A DNA stretch of 64,000 nt from Marthasterias glacialis (taxonomy: Eukaryota > Echinodermata > Asteroidea > Forcipulatida > Asteriidae), in assembly GCA_911728455.2 (NCBI GenBank), contig OU452219.1, forward strand, positions 8,926,320-8,990,319, read 5' to 3'. Position 1 is the first letter of the stretch. The number at the start of each line of letters is the position of its first letter. Positions 34,001 through 46,160 of this stretch are shown piece by piece. The notes beneath the pieces are model-generated. The model searched no databases, was not told the origin of the DNA, and worked only from the letters and a program-made list of their open reading frames with translations. A program made the position numbers and the translations under genes.

Positions 34001-34255
34001 ATGGACCTTTATCACACAGCTCTGATGTATTTCAGTTTAATTATTTTCTCTCCATATTGTACTGTATTCTTAAACTAGGGATTAACATCGTGTTACGTTT
34101 TTCAGTAATTTTGCACAGCCAAAATTATATGCGGGTAAAAATTTAAAATTACGGAACAATTTCGTCCCTGCGTTTTTTTCAACAAAGCATCCCGTTCAGT
34201 TGGTTTGTTCACAAATTTTTTGTGACAAAAATTACTGCTGTGTGACAAAGGTCCT
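34001..34255. mobile_element. MITE with GGACCTTTATC ends
   Basis: GGACCTTTATCACACAGCTC at the left pairs with GCTGTGTGACAAAGGTCC at the right. About 255 bp. Confidence 0.6.
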
Positions 34256-34685
34256 CCCTGCACTTACACATTGAAACAAAGTAAAAAAAAATGACTCACA
34301 TTTTGAAAACATATTTTTTATTATTAATATTTGTTTACATAATGTAGACCGGCACATGTACACTGGCACATCATTAAAAGTACTCAGCAAGATCTTTGCG
34401 GATATTGGTTTTTTTCTGTATCATTCACAGTGGTTTATACAAACATGAAATCCAAAAATTCCAACAGGTTTTGTTCTTTGGACCGGACATTTTTATATTA
34501 TGATCGTTCATGAATACATCTTACTGATGGAGAGCAGAACCCAAATTTTAAATAGTCTTGAGTGAAATAAACCCTTTTTAGCACAGTTTTTAAGGCTATA
34601 TTGGGATCATAACACTAAATAATATAAAAGTGCATGCATATACAATGGTATGATGCCGTACTTGTAACGGAGCTCATGAATTGCA

Positions 34686-34860
34686 ATAGACCTTTATCAT
34701 GCTGCTGCCATCGTGGTCATGTTACCTATCCAATAACAGTAATGGATGCTGGTATTCATTGTACAAAAAGGAACCAGACTATTTGCCCTTCCAGCCTCGG
34801 TTTGGTTACAGTAATTTCAATGGGAGAAAATCAAGATGGCCGCACCATGATAAAGGTATA
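34686..34860. mobile_element. MITE with ATAGACCTTTATCATG ends
   Basis: The left end ATAGACCTTTATCATGCTGC is matched inverted by GGCCGCACCATGATAAAGGT at the right. 175 bp. Confidence 0.7.
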
Positions 34861-35256
34861 TTATATGATGTGACAGTGTACAAAATAAATATCAAACTCG
34901 TATATAAAGATTTACTCTAATAGGCCTTTATGTTCAATGAGCGTATGTGCATAAAACTAAAAAAAATCAGCGGTTTTTTTTTGTTTTGTTTTTTTAAGAT
35001 TTCGTTTTTATGAACGAGCTTCTTTTGGAATTCATTTTAATTTGTTTTCCAAACATTAATTTTCAGGTAAATATTTTGTTTAAATTTACTGCTATCTCTG
35101 AAGTGCAACGGTGGAGGATGCTTCCGAATACACTGGATGGTGTCCAGGTTTAACTGCATTCTTGCTCTCGAAATAACTGTTGGGTCTGGACCGCATCAAA
35201 GGCTTACTGTAATGAAAATTAAAACAAACTATTACTTTTTCATTAAGCTGTTTTAT

Positions 35257-35596
35257 TTAAAGGCAGGGTAAACAGGATTTGATCTCGAAATGTTTTTTAA
35301 TTATTATACTGGTTGTACCCAAAGTAAATGAGTCTCAACCAAATTTTGCGGTCCAACGAAGTATACATGTTTTTTTCAAGTAGGCTACATTTACTCATCA
35401 GTATAGAAATGTTTTTATCGAGTAAAAGTTAGATTGTTTTGCATCCTTGAAATGTTTCTCTTCTTACAACTATTTTGACCGTTTCAGCCATTCCATATCT
35501 TGAATGTTTGGGGGAAAATCCCACTGATATATATCATAATCATTGAAAAAATATCATTCGATTGTAATAACATTCAAATCCTGTACCCTGCCTTAA
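35257..35596. mobile_element. MITE with TTAAAGGCAGGGTA ends
   Basis: TTAAAGGCAGGGTAAACAGG at the left pairs with CCTGTACCCTGCCTTAA at the right. 340 bp, non-coding. Confidence 0.75.
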
Positions 35597-35892
35597 CCTA
35601 ATCGAGCAGTTTTAAAATATACCTGATAACGTAACTATAACCCATAATCGTTAATCTATGAGAAAGGGAAAAGAGTTTTGTGAGTTTCGCGTGTAACATT
35701 GTAGTAACTTGCTCACGATATTGTGTATCAAGACAGGAAGCGAAAATACGGGAATAATTTCCCGCAATTTTAGCTAGGGCGAGTATTATGAGCCCCTGCA
35801 CTGTCGTTGCACGCAGCTACAGTCTGCCCATAGTCTGCCATTTGGGGTGTCAAATTGCAAGATACTACATAAACGCGCGCGCAGCCTAAATT

Positions 35893-36091
35893 GGGCCCAA
35901 TTTCACAGAGCTGCTTTTAAGCAGAAAATATTGCTTAACAGTTTTCTGCTAAGCTGAAATGAGCAGGATACTAGTCACAAATTGTACCTGTGACATGGTC
36001 GTTTGGCTGGTATGGTAACCTTATTCTGGTAAGCATAATTTTGTTGTGCTTGGCTACTTTTATGCTTAAGCAGCTCTATGAAATTGGGCCC
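35893..36091. mobile_element. 199-bp MITE with GGGCCCAATTTCA ends
   Basis: GGGCCCAATTTCACAGAGCT and its inverse AGCTCTATGAAATTGGGCCC bound the element; arms continue through GCTTAAGC. It appears inserted next to or within a CCATTTTGG-family element. Confidence 0.8.
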
Positions 36092-36190
36092 TGATCGCTA
36101 CACGGCTTCGCACGGGGAAGCTGACTTCCAAAATGGCGCAACCAAGAATTATTGTGGCGATGAAAAATCAGGTGAATTGGGCCAATCCTC
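36092..36190. mobile_element. CCATTTTGG-family element, partial
   Basis: GCTGACTTCCAAAATGGCGC, then CAACCAAGAATTATTGTG and TCAGGTGAATTGGG, is the complement of the 22088 and 57590 copies. Confidence 0.55.
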
Positions 36191-37299
36191 AGTATAGTTG
36201 ATGAAGAATTATTTTCAATCTAGTCTGCAAATCGACTTGGATTCACGGGATATTTGAACCATTTACAAACAGGACTGATCAAAGACGCGCCTGTAAATGA
36301 ACGAAATTCGTTAATGTGCATTAAACACTTGAGGGCTGACACACCAAATAACAAGATTATCACCTTAATATGAGATACTCCTATTTTGATTTCTCATGCA
36401 CAAAAGGCTATTATAAACGAGTTGTGCTTTGACCAACATTTCTGCTAAAACAAACATTAATATAGACGTCATCATTCGACTAGATAAAACTTAGAATGGA
36501 GTTTGGAAAAGATTCCGATATTCACTTTATCTTTTAAGTTAATCTATCATTTCTAATATTAACATATTCAGTCTACCTTCAGGGTCCATTTGTTTCTTTT
36601 TCCCCAATTATGTGATTTCCGAAGTGTTGTACATCCTTATTACGGTAAGGACGTTTTATAGGTTTCCAGGTCAATTTCGGCAAAAATAATTCAATTTCAT
36701 TGACATGCATTTACATTCACGCAAGTTACCCTTGCTCATTCAAACTAGGGTTTCTTTTTAAGTAGTATATATTACTGCATTTAGTTTCGTTTTCGTGCGC
36801 ACACGATTTCATTCTTCTCATTCTGATTCCTTTTAGTCGTTCTATTTCATTTATAGGCATTCAAGACTATCACCATCGATTAAATGGTACGGTTGACCAG
36901 CCTCTTGCTGTTGCAGAATCTAATGATCTTTGCATCCTAATGAATTTGAAAGATCTTATTTTTGGCCAGTGAATTATAAACTGTTGAAAAATTGAATCAC
37001 TCATTTATGACTGTGAATGCTAATGCAACGGAACATTCATTTTCAAACGAAATGAAAGAGCCGTTTATTAAATTTAATGATTTTTGTTTTTTAATTGGCT
37101 GGAAAAACCTATATTTAATTTAAATGGCACTTCAACAAAAATATTAAAGTTGATTTTTTATTATTTATTTATTTATATATAATGGCTATTCTCGTCACAT
37201 GCAATTTATTTCGTATTCGGAGTAAGCAGACGTGAATGTATCGGTCGTTTGTCCCTTTTCTCTTGACTGATAACAGCTCATTGTTTGTAGTTGTGTATC

Positions 37300-37765
37300 T
37301 CAGTGTGACTCATCTTTGATGTTATCGAATCACAACGTTCAGTGGTGGCTTACGTCCAACTTGTAGTTTGAATAAATATCATTTAGCTTAACTCCTTGCA
37401 CTCTAGTTCACACTGATTGAGATGATGTTGTAGTTCATGTCTTAGGCTCAATGTGACTTCAAATATTGATGTTACTGAATCACAAAGTTCATTGTCCACC
37501 ATTCGTTTGAATGAATACCCTAATACTATAGCTTCTCAGCTTCTCTCCTTCCACTAGGTTCTTCACTCAGTTTGAGAGGTTGCAGGTCATGTCTCCTGTT
37601 GTTGTGTGTTCTCAGTGTCATTCCATTATTGCTGTTACTGAATCACAAAGTTCAATGGTATAGCTGCCCTCCATTCGTTTGAATGAATATTCTAATAGCT
37701 TCTCTCCTTCCACTTGGTTCACACTCTGATTGAGAGGTTGCAGTTCATGTCTCCTGCAGCTGTGG
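37300..37765. repeat. three degenerate units of about 150 bp in tandem
   Basis: Each unit has TGTTACTGAATCACAAAGTT, a GTTTGAATGAATA block, CTTCTCTCCTTCCACT and GAGAGGTTGCAGTTCATGTC. The first unit is the most diverged. Confidence 0.75.
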
Positions 37766-39034
37766 AGGTTTCCAATGAACAATTGATACCAAATAGTTTC
37801 AGTTAAATTTCAAATCCGTAACTATATGAAGTTGAAGATGAAGATGAAGGTCAACTGCATTTTTACTGTCTGCATGAATTCAATGCCAGGGTAGATCGTA
37901 TGCGACTTCATCTGCTCTGTAACAAGTCAATCTCATGTTTAATGGCTTACTCAATTTGTCCATGTTCCTTCTCTCGTTTCACAGTATACTAAGACCACGT
38001 GTGTATAGTCTTTATCAAGTTGAAGACTCGGCTTGTATATTGAATGCAGTTACCGTCTCCTTTTCTACTCAGCACCAGAGTTCAATGTTCATCAGCATTT
38101 GTAGTTCAATTAATTCTACTCGAAACAGTCATCAGCTCTGATTGCATGTGTCATACATGTACCCGTTTCCCTGGGCGGGGCCCAAACCAGGTGCTGACCA
38201 CCCTGGGTAGGTGGACCTGGGACATCACGTTCAAAAGGGGATGTCAAACCCTGTTTGACCGACACAAACCGCTCACAGACTCCTCCTTATTGTTTGACAA
38301 GTAAAACAATTGCAAGTGAACAAGCATGTGACTAAAATAGCCATAACCTTTAGTATTAACATTTTACGGGGTCGAGTTATAACTTCATCAATATTTTTTT
38401 GTTACGGTTTGTTTCCCTCACAATGGAAGAAATTGTTCTGCTTAAAATGTTGCCATCCAAAGTCTCTTGAAATATTTTTCACTTGGCATTTATTTATTTG
38501 GCTTTAATTTGTTTTGGTATAGTTGAATAACTTCTTTTCAAGAAGAGTCATACAACAAAATTAGAAAGTTCCCATATAACTATATAAACTTTCCATTTTT
38601 TTTCCAGATTATATTCTTATCCGAACAAAAATGCCGCATCCATCAGTACCAAGTCTTTTTAAGAAAACTTCGTGTGTTTTCAGTGAAAATGAACTGATGC
38701 AATTTTTTTTAAACACAATAACAAATTCTCTTGAAATATTAACATGGTTCAGCCAAATACCACAAACAAGTTCAATGAACGAAATAATTATATTGCAACA
38801 TACGTAAGTACGTAATTTTATAAACAGAAAGTCAATGAGCCTTCTCTGAAACCATCTCATACTGTGCCATTCTCTTGGTAACAATCTCTAGGTTGAAGAT
38901 CATTACGATAATCACTAATGAACATTTTTCTACTTTCCAACAAAGGATAGATTTTGTCTGTCAGGATCACGTGTCTTTGAAGACACAGGCACTTTTTGTT
39001 GTCTGAAGTGTTTTTTTTTAAGTCGGGCCTTTGA

Positions 39035-39242
39035 ACTCTTTACTCTGATGGCCATCGCCACAAGAATCTAAGTCCGGCCGCTTACCATTCCAATGTTTGG
39101 TGCCTTCAAGAAGCAGCAAACTCTGTCGCGCGGTATGGACTCTTTACTCTGATGGCCACCACCACAAGAATCTAAGTCCGGCCGCTTACCATTCCCACGT
39201 TTAGTGCCTTCGAGAAGCAGGAAATTCTCTCACGCGGTGTGG
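39035..39242. repeat. 104-bp tandem duplication
   Basis: Units 39035-39138 and 39139-39242 share ACTCTTTACTCTGATGGCCA and GTCCGGCCGCTTACCATTCC, with about 10% difference. The second unit overlaps the first 6 nt of the 202-bp repeat. Confidence 0.85.
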
Positions 39243-40838
39243 TCAGCCCAGGAAACACATTCCAATGTGTTAAAATCACGCTAGAGTTAAAGGCCTGCAA
39301 GCGAGTTGGTCACGCTGCTATAATTTGGTTTGTGTTATTTTTTGAATAAATAAAAGAATGTGGGGTCAAAGAACTCAAACTTTGAATAGAAGTAGCCTAT
39401 CCTGCAACCAATGCGCGGGCGTACAGTGCAAATTAACTAAATAATGCCACGTTGTTTTTTAAAAGAAATTAGCTAAAGTTCTGATTATAAAAACTCTGAA
39501 TTTTGAACCAAGGTATCTATTTGTATAAACATATTGGCCTGAAAATGTTTAAGGTTTAGGGTCGTGACCCTTTCCCTCAGGCTGTTTGACCTCCGAGAAA
39601 AAAATGATATCTATGCTACAGCCATCTTGTGTCTTAATCTTTGCTGTACAATATCAAACCAGAAGATTTGTTTTTATTTACAAAAAATGAGGATAGACAA
39701 TAGCTTTTCGTTCAGCCTCGTTATGGCCACATTGTTGTGATTGTAATCACAAGATAGCTATACCCTGATCATTATAAATAATTACGGTAACCCCTTGTTT
39801 TGAAAGGTACAGTCTAACATCGAGCATTTTACTGGGCAAAATGCCTTAAAAAGTTTTCGTTTTTATCAACTTTTGAAAAAAAGCAATGTGCTTGCATAGG
39901 AAGTGTGAAATTTAAACATATTTTTTATTTAAAGAACTAATTTCTTATTATGAATGTTCAAACCTTTTTATTACCAACCGACAGTTTGTATAATTATGTA
40001 TATATTATTGCTCATGTTGTACCGTATACCATTCTAAATGGAACCACAGATAGACTGAATATTGACATAAATAGAAATGATAGACAAAAATAATATTTTT
40101 ATTTTAATTTCTACTTCAAAAATCCACTGAATGACAACGTCAATATAAACGAGCTGAGGAAAACCTCTGAGGCAAGTTTGTAGTTCATCCCAAGCCTAAA
40201 GTCTAAGTGCGAAGCCGGGGCAGTCAAAGTCCGAGTTCGAATCGTCTGTATTGTCCCAAGTCCGAACCCCACGCCAATCCATTAAACTTAAACAAACATC
40301 TTAATCAATAATAATATGACCGCCATTTCGACATTTCATGATACAGATAAACCCCTTCAAATTCTCTTTCATTCCATCTTTTTTCAACTTCTCCTTTCTT
40401 CCGACTGCATTGAAAAAAGTTACAAACTTGCTCTAATTCTTTTTTTAAATAATGAGAAAATAAATTTTAATTGTGCTGTTTGTGTAAAGCGCGGTTTTAC
40501 TGTCCAGGTCGATTGAATACACACGCGTCACGAAGGGATGTCATACAAGTCTGCCCCATGGTATAGCCATAGAGAAGATGGTCCTTTCTGATGGTTATAG
40601 CTAAATGTTTTATTATATCTCATTTTGTATAGCTTAGTGTGGTCAGCCCAGGAAACACATTCCAATGTGTTAAAATCACGCTAGAGTTAAAGGCCTGCAA
40701 GCGAGTTGGTCACGCTGCTATAATTTGGTTTGTGTTATTTTTTGAATAAATAAAAGAATGTGGGGTCAAAGAACTCAAACTTTGAATAGAAGTAGCCTAT
40801 CCTGCAACCAATGCGCGGGCGTACAGTGCAAATTAACT
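39237..40838. repeat. identical 202-bp direct repeats, starts 1,400 bp apart
   Basis: Copies 39237-39438 and 40637-40838 show no difference by eye. They run from GTGTGGTCAGCCCAGG to GTGCAAATTAACT. The 1.2 kb between has no coding signal. It could be a small non-coding LTR-type fossil (TRIM-like), a local duplication, or an assembly effect. No clear primer site, polypurine tract or target duplication supports the LTR reading. Confidence 0.8.
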
Positions 40839-42644
40839 CCTATAGGTAGTGCATGGGGGTAGCCTCGCTTTCAATCTATTAGCTGTTTTGACAACTCAAA
40901 ATAAACAGGATGTCAAGAATGACAAAATTCATGTTAACTAACATCACATTAGTAATTTTCACCAATGTGTGCAGCGCTTATGTACGGAAAGCGGTGTTTT
41001 TATAAGGCAGCCTCACTTTCAAATTAATCATGACTAAAGCCTCAACTTGAATGGATATCGAGCGGTGCATTTTGAAACTAAACTTCAACTTTTTTCTATT
41101 AAGAAACTCAACTGACTTTTCTCCCAGTCCCAGACGAAAAAATATGCCATTATTTTGTTTTTCCATCAGCCTTCAACCAAACACAATTTAGGACTAGTTT
41201 GTCAACATTTACATTTTAGGTAGGCCTGTTTGACAGATATACACGGCAATTAGTTGTTTGCAGTTTGAGAAGAAACATTAATAACAAATAATTGAAGCGA
41301 GCTAAACTTACCCATACCAGGCAAAAAGACGGGCTGCAACAGACGGTTATACGGCGCAAAGTAAAGGCAAAATTTACATCTGTCTAAGTGAAAATTCCAT
41401 CAAGTTCCTTGTCAAGTTTTCAGTAAAAACAATAAAGAACAGTTTATGTTTTATGGGGAATTTTTGCACGGTCATGCACATCGAGCTTGTTTCCATTTTT
41501 TTCATTTTGATGGATGATTTTGTGTGGTCTTGAAACGATTTTCTTTTGTTTTGACAGTATTTTTGACGTAAAGTATTCTCTGAAGAATGGGTCTCGAACT
41601 GATTTTTTTTTCTAAAAATACGCTTTTAGAGTGAAACTAATCACTTTGTTTCAATAATTCCCAATCTCGGACTATGTCCCTGCAGTTCATAGATGCAATA
41701 GTATTATTTTGGCTCAATACAACGTCAATCACTTAGAATGTTGATCATAATAACTTTGGATAATTTTTGCATTCTCGAAAAACATGGTTTTATTTTTGAC
41801 AAAAATGTGTACACTACAAATTCAAGAGCCACAGATTTATAACATGTAGGTCCCCTATAGCATCGGCATTATGGTGTAGTTATTAGTTGACTTGTAGAGT
41901 TTTCATTGTTGTTGGTAGGCCTTCATAAATTTAAAACAGTTCAATTGAGATAATTGTTTTCTCTTCAGTCATACATTTTGCTATCAAACTTTGAAACACA
42001 TATCAACAATGATTCAATCCATGTTTAGTATTTCTTTTTAAGTCAAGTATACTGTTACCAAGCCAGATTGACCATGTTTCACCACGTCAGGAACACTGTG
42101 TCACCGCACGCTGTTGTTACACTCCGTGCCGAGGGCATCTGCCGGACCAGGCTAGGATCCGTACTTCTGAAACCTAATGGCGGCTTCTTTAACTTTTCAC
42201 GACGGGACAGCAACCATCTGAAAGATAAAAATACATGTAGTTAGAAATGCGACAGAGGGGAAATTTTGCTACCGTTTCTATGTATTTTAATGACTTTTTG
42301 ATGACTTTTCTTACCATTCAAATAATGTGACGCCATCATGCCCCGGGGTCCAGTACACGAGTTGCATGGAGCAATTTAAATTCACAGTCAGTTGCTCAAT
42401 AGCTCGTGGCGTTTAGTCGTTCGTCAGAGTGTTAGCTAAAATACAAAGATAATACAAAGGTTACAGTGTTGAAAGAACCCATAGCTCCCACACAAAACAA
42501 AATTTGAATAACCATAGGATGAGATATCGGGTGCTTTATGCAAAGTAGGGCGTTGGTTTCATGAGCTTCTATGCTGGTACCCTGAATGTTAACAGTGTAT
42601 CTTTAAGCAAACCTTGAAGGGGGTGGGGAGTCCATCAAGTCAAT

Positions 42645-42852
42645 AAGCCCTTCCCAAGAAATATGCTAATTACATTCACGCATGCGTACAGACACTATTG
42701 GTGGGCAAACGCCATAGAGTTGTGCACTAGGCAGACGCACAAACCATTAGCCCCATACAAAAAGGCGCGATGTTCCCTCATTTTGCCCATCAGTAGTGTT
42801 AGTGCGCAAGCGTGACATGCAATTTACATATTTCATGGGAAGGGTCTATAGA
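42645..42852. mobile_element. MITE with ATAGACCCTTCCCATG ends
   Basis: CCCTTCCCAAGAAATATG at the left is matched inverted by CATATTTCATGGGAAGGG at the right. The interior (GTACAGACAC, GGGCAAACGCCAT) is shared with 56756-56945. Confidence 0.7.
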
Positions 42853-42904
42853 AGTGGTGGTGGTGGTCAACCCTTCCTATTTAAGAACCTGGGAATCTCA
42901 AAAT

Positions 42905-43048
42905 AGGGCCGTTTTCGAATTGGCGGCTGCAGCTACGGCTACGATTGTTGCTAAGGATGTTGCTATATTGGCGTCCTATATTCAACAAAGCTCACACGGC
43001 GATCTAGCCGTAGCCGTAGCCGTAGCCGTACCCGCTAATTACGAAGAA
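42905..43048. mobile_element. short inverted-repeat element with GTAGCC hexamers
   Basis: GGCTGCAGCTACGGCTACG on one side faces GATCTAGCCGTAGCCGTAGC on the other. The right side includes four GTAGCC-type hexamers. Confidence 0.5.
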
Positions 43049-43281
43049 AAAGGTAAAACAATTACGCTAATTTGACAGCCGCTTTAAAGTTAACCTAACT
43101 AATCTCCAGCGTTCTTTGTAAGAACTTAATTCAGAAAATATACTTTGTGAACGGAATCCTCTTCTTTCATTATAAAGGGCAACAAAACAAATTTGTTTAA
43201 ACAAAATAATTATTTTTCTTTTGTGATGGCATCGGGGCGTAACTGGGGGGGGGGGGCACGTGTCATTTACTTTACGTTGAG

Positions 43282-43642
43282 TTCAAGATGCTAGGTCCGA
43301 TTTCTGGCCGGTTTGACCCCAAAACTAAAATGTTTGCATAGATTCAAGAAAGTTGTAAGTTTTCAGTTAAGATATTGCATGAAAAAAAATCCACCAGTGA
43401 CAAGTGGTATTGGCATTAAAAACTAAGAATGAGCTATTGTCGGGATCCCGACAATAACTCACGTCCATTAGCCATGTACAAACAATTTTGCATGCTTACG
43501 CGTCTAAGTATTTCGTGCATTGTCCGTGGCATATGCGATTTGTTTAAAATAATTTTTGTTTTGAAACAACGTCATCTGTCAAAATTCGTTCAGAATGTTA
43601 TATAAAACAGTTATCGGCGAAAATCGGGCTAACAACTTTCAA
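43282..43642. mobile_element. TTAAAGATG-family MITE, copy 3
   Basis: TTCAAGATGCTAGGTCCGAT begins it; GGCGAAAATCGGGCTAAC ends it. The centre has the palindrome GTCGGGATCCCGAC, flanked by blocks shared with 5109 and 21422. Confidence 0.75.
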
Positions 43643-43707
43643 TCAATACAAATATATACATATATAAATATTTGTTGTGTATACACATGCCAAACCGCTT
43701 TATATCA

Positions 43708-44345
43708 TGCTAGAAAATGGCATCTGTTCCAGCGACTAATTAGGTACTTATTAGTGAGCCGAATTAGCCTCCTCCAAAAATAAGTGTACCCAGTGGTATG
43801 GCGTTTAAGATTATGGAATAAAAATTAATCTTTTACTCAACATGAAGACCAAATGAAGGGTAGATTTATTATTTTACGGTAAGTGCAGCCATACTACATT
43901 TTTGTGTAATATATACCGCTGTAGAAATTATCTTCTCTTCAAGCGGCTAATTAGGTACTAAATTAGCCACCTCCAAAAGTAGGTGCGCCCAGCGATGGTC
44001 TTTAAGAATATGGAATATAAATGAATATGTTATGCAACATGAAGAGCACAATCGTTGAGTTCACTCAATACTAAATTATACCATGCTAGAAAGTGGAGTC
44101 TATTGTAGCGGCTAATTAGGTACTGATTAATGAGCCGAATTAGCCACCTCAAAAATAAAGTGTGTCCAGTGATATGGTCTTTAACATTAATTTCCTCTTT
44201 TATGCAACATGAAGGTGCATTAATTTACATTGGGGGTAAACGCAAGTTATTCACTAGTTGTAATATTTAGTGGATAATGAGGTCTAAATTGTTGCGATAT
44301 AATAACTCCCTAAATAATGAGCCAAATAACTCATGACCACTTGTA
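43708..44345. repeat. satellite-like array of AATTAG units
   Basis: Three to four imperfect units of about 140-230 bp, each with GCTAATTAGGTACT, GAGCCGAATTAGCC, a CCAGTGATATGGTCTTTAA block and CAACATGAAG. Confidence 0.75.
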
Positions 44346-45019
44346 CAATGTTGTACTAATTAACCCAGAAAATAACAAAAAAATCGTTTAAAATGTAAAG
44401 AATGGGAGAGAAATTTCACCTGCTTGAACTGCATGAACTCTAATTTTCCTGAATACGCGGCTGGCCGGCCCCGGAATCCGGCGGATGGAATTTGAGCCCA
44501 AATCGCGGTTAGCTCAGTCTTGCATGTAGGCGGCTTGAAAACTAGACGTCCAACCTGGTGTGTTGACTCGACTGTAAGGAAGAGAACCCGACTAAAAACC
44601 TTTCACAGGACCGCATTCACAGTGTGTAGCTACATTTGTGTAGCTGTATTGTAATGTGTTTGAGAACCGTCCTTGCTATGCTTTTTATTGCTAGATAATT
44701 GCACTCGTTTTGTACAAGTTTCACAAGGTAGGAAACTAAGCTCCTTTGCGAATGTAGCTTAGGTATTTTTCTTTTAGATATTAATTACCCTAAAAGGGAT
44801 GACTGTCACTTTTACTAGTTTTACTTTAGTTGCTTGACATTCTGAATAATTTTCTCGTTTCCGGACATAACAACAACATTAACAACTCCCTTTCCCCCCT
44901 TTTTTTTGACTTACTCACTAGTGCCCCAGGCAAGTGTGGTTGGCCCTTGTATTTGGTGACATGCTATGATTTTTCAACACACCCTTGTTCCCCAAAAATT
45001 GTCCAAATGAGGACAAAGA

Positions 45020-45150
45020 CTAGACCCAGTGACTGGGGCGTTGTACTCCTTTAAAAAAAAAATTGACATTGTCGGTCGTGCTAGTAGTAGTACGACCGAC
45101 AATGTCAAAAATTTTTAAAAAGGAGTACAGCGCCCCAGTTACTGGGTCTA
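45020..45150. mobile_element. 131-bp near-perfect foldback
   Basis: CTAGACCCAGTGACTGGGGC and TTGTACTCCTTT face AAGGAGTACAGCGCCCCAG at the right, with a central TTGACATTGTCGGTCGT hairpin. GACAAAGA flanks both sides as a likely target duplication. Confidence 0.85.
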
Positions 45151-45839
45151 GACAAAGACACAACAAAATAGCTGGGAAAATGCCTACTGAGTACTGGCTT
45201 CTCAAGATATAAACATGATAAAAGATGAAATAACAGGCATTTACGACCAACGATGGACTTGGAAAGTAATGTACCCCCTGGGGTACATCACTCATGTTCC
45301 CCCTCTGAGCACGAGCCTGCCATCATGCGTCTTTGTAGCACACTATCTGATTGGTTCTCGACCAATAAAAAATCACAAGAATCTATTACCGTTATGACCG
45401 TGGTATAACAATCCTCATTGTCACATTAGACCCTTTATTAAGACTCCATTTTAATTTCCTGGTCAATATTCAGGGTTCTCCCCATGATTTTTTAAAAAGT
45501 AGGGGGGGGGGACACATTCTAGACTCCAGTTTGGAAAGTGTGGCAGAAGCACGCTGAATTAAAACCAGGTCCTCGGAATGTTTTTATTTCATGTTTATGT
45601 TTGGTTTTAAAAGCTCTACTGTCCAATCTGGAGCATTTTCTGACAGTTCTGATTCTGAGCATGTATCTAGTCAAGCCACAAAGTAGTTCAAACAAGTCAG
45701 CTTTTTGTAATATATGCACAAGTTTGGAAGATCTTTCTATATCATTTTCTTACTTTCTCTTTTGATGGGAGGTTCATGTCCAACTTGACCCAAACTTCAA
45801 TAGTTACATGTATACATGTATGTAGTTTTCACTCTGGAC

Positions 45840-46060
45840 TAATGTTTTTAAGTTATCCTTAATTGACCATAACCACCCCTAACCCATCAAACTCCTTGGA
45901 CTGAGGACTGCACTAGTAAACTGATCATACTTTACATGTGATCAAGCATACCACTATGATGAGAGTCCAACAGTTTAGGTGTTGAGTAACCATAATGCTG
46001 GACTTCGTTACAATGAGAAAGGATCCTAGTAAATCCCCCTAGGGAGTATAACTGGTTGGA
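45840..46060 (-). repeat. dispersed repeat shared with 59700-59960
   Basis: GGACTGAGGACTGCACTAGT and AAACTGATCATACTTTACAT are the complement of blocks at 59790-59920. Confidence 0.65.
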
Positions 46061-46160
46061 TGTAGACAAAATTGAAGATAACTCACTTGTACTTCTTCTG
46101 TTTTTCTTAACAGCCTCCATTTGTGTTCATGGTTAGCTCAATTCGATTTGGCCAGCCATC

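Larger units (their letters stand above)
36191..42644. other. gene-free, AT-rich region
   Basis: Only short frames occur. Holds the three tandem/direct repeat features listed; otherwise nothing recognised on either strand. Confidence 0.6.
44346..46160. other. upstream region of C6orf120
   Basis: Holds the 45020 foldback and 45840 repeat. The non-coding first exon implied by the acceptor near 46112 was not located. Confidence 0.5.

Noticed and set aside
39237-40838. Calling the 202-bp pair a confirmed LTR element
   Set aside because: No coding remnant, primer site, polypurine tract or target duplication is visible; kept as a direct-repeat pair with that as one option.
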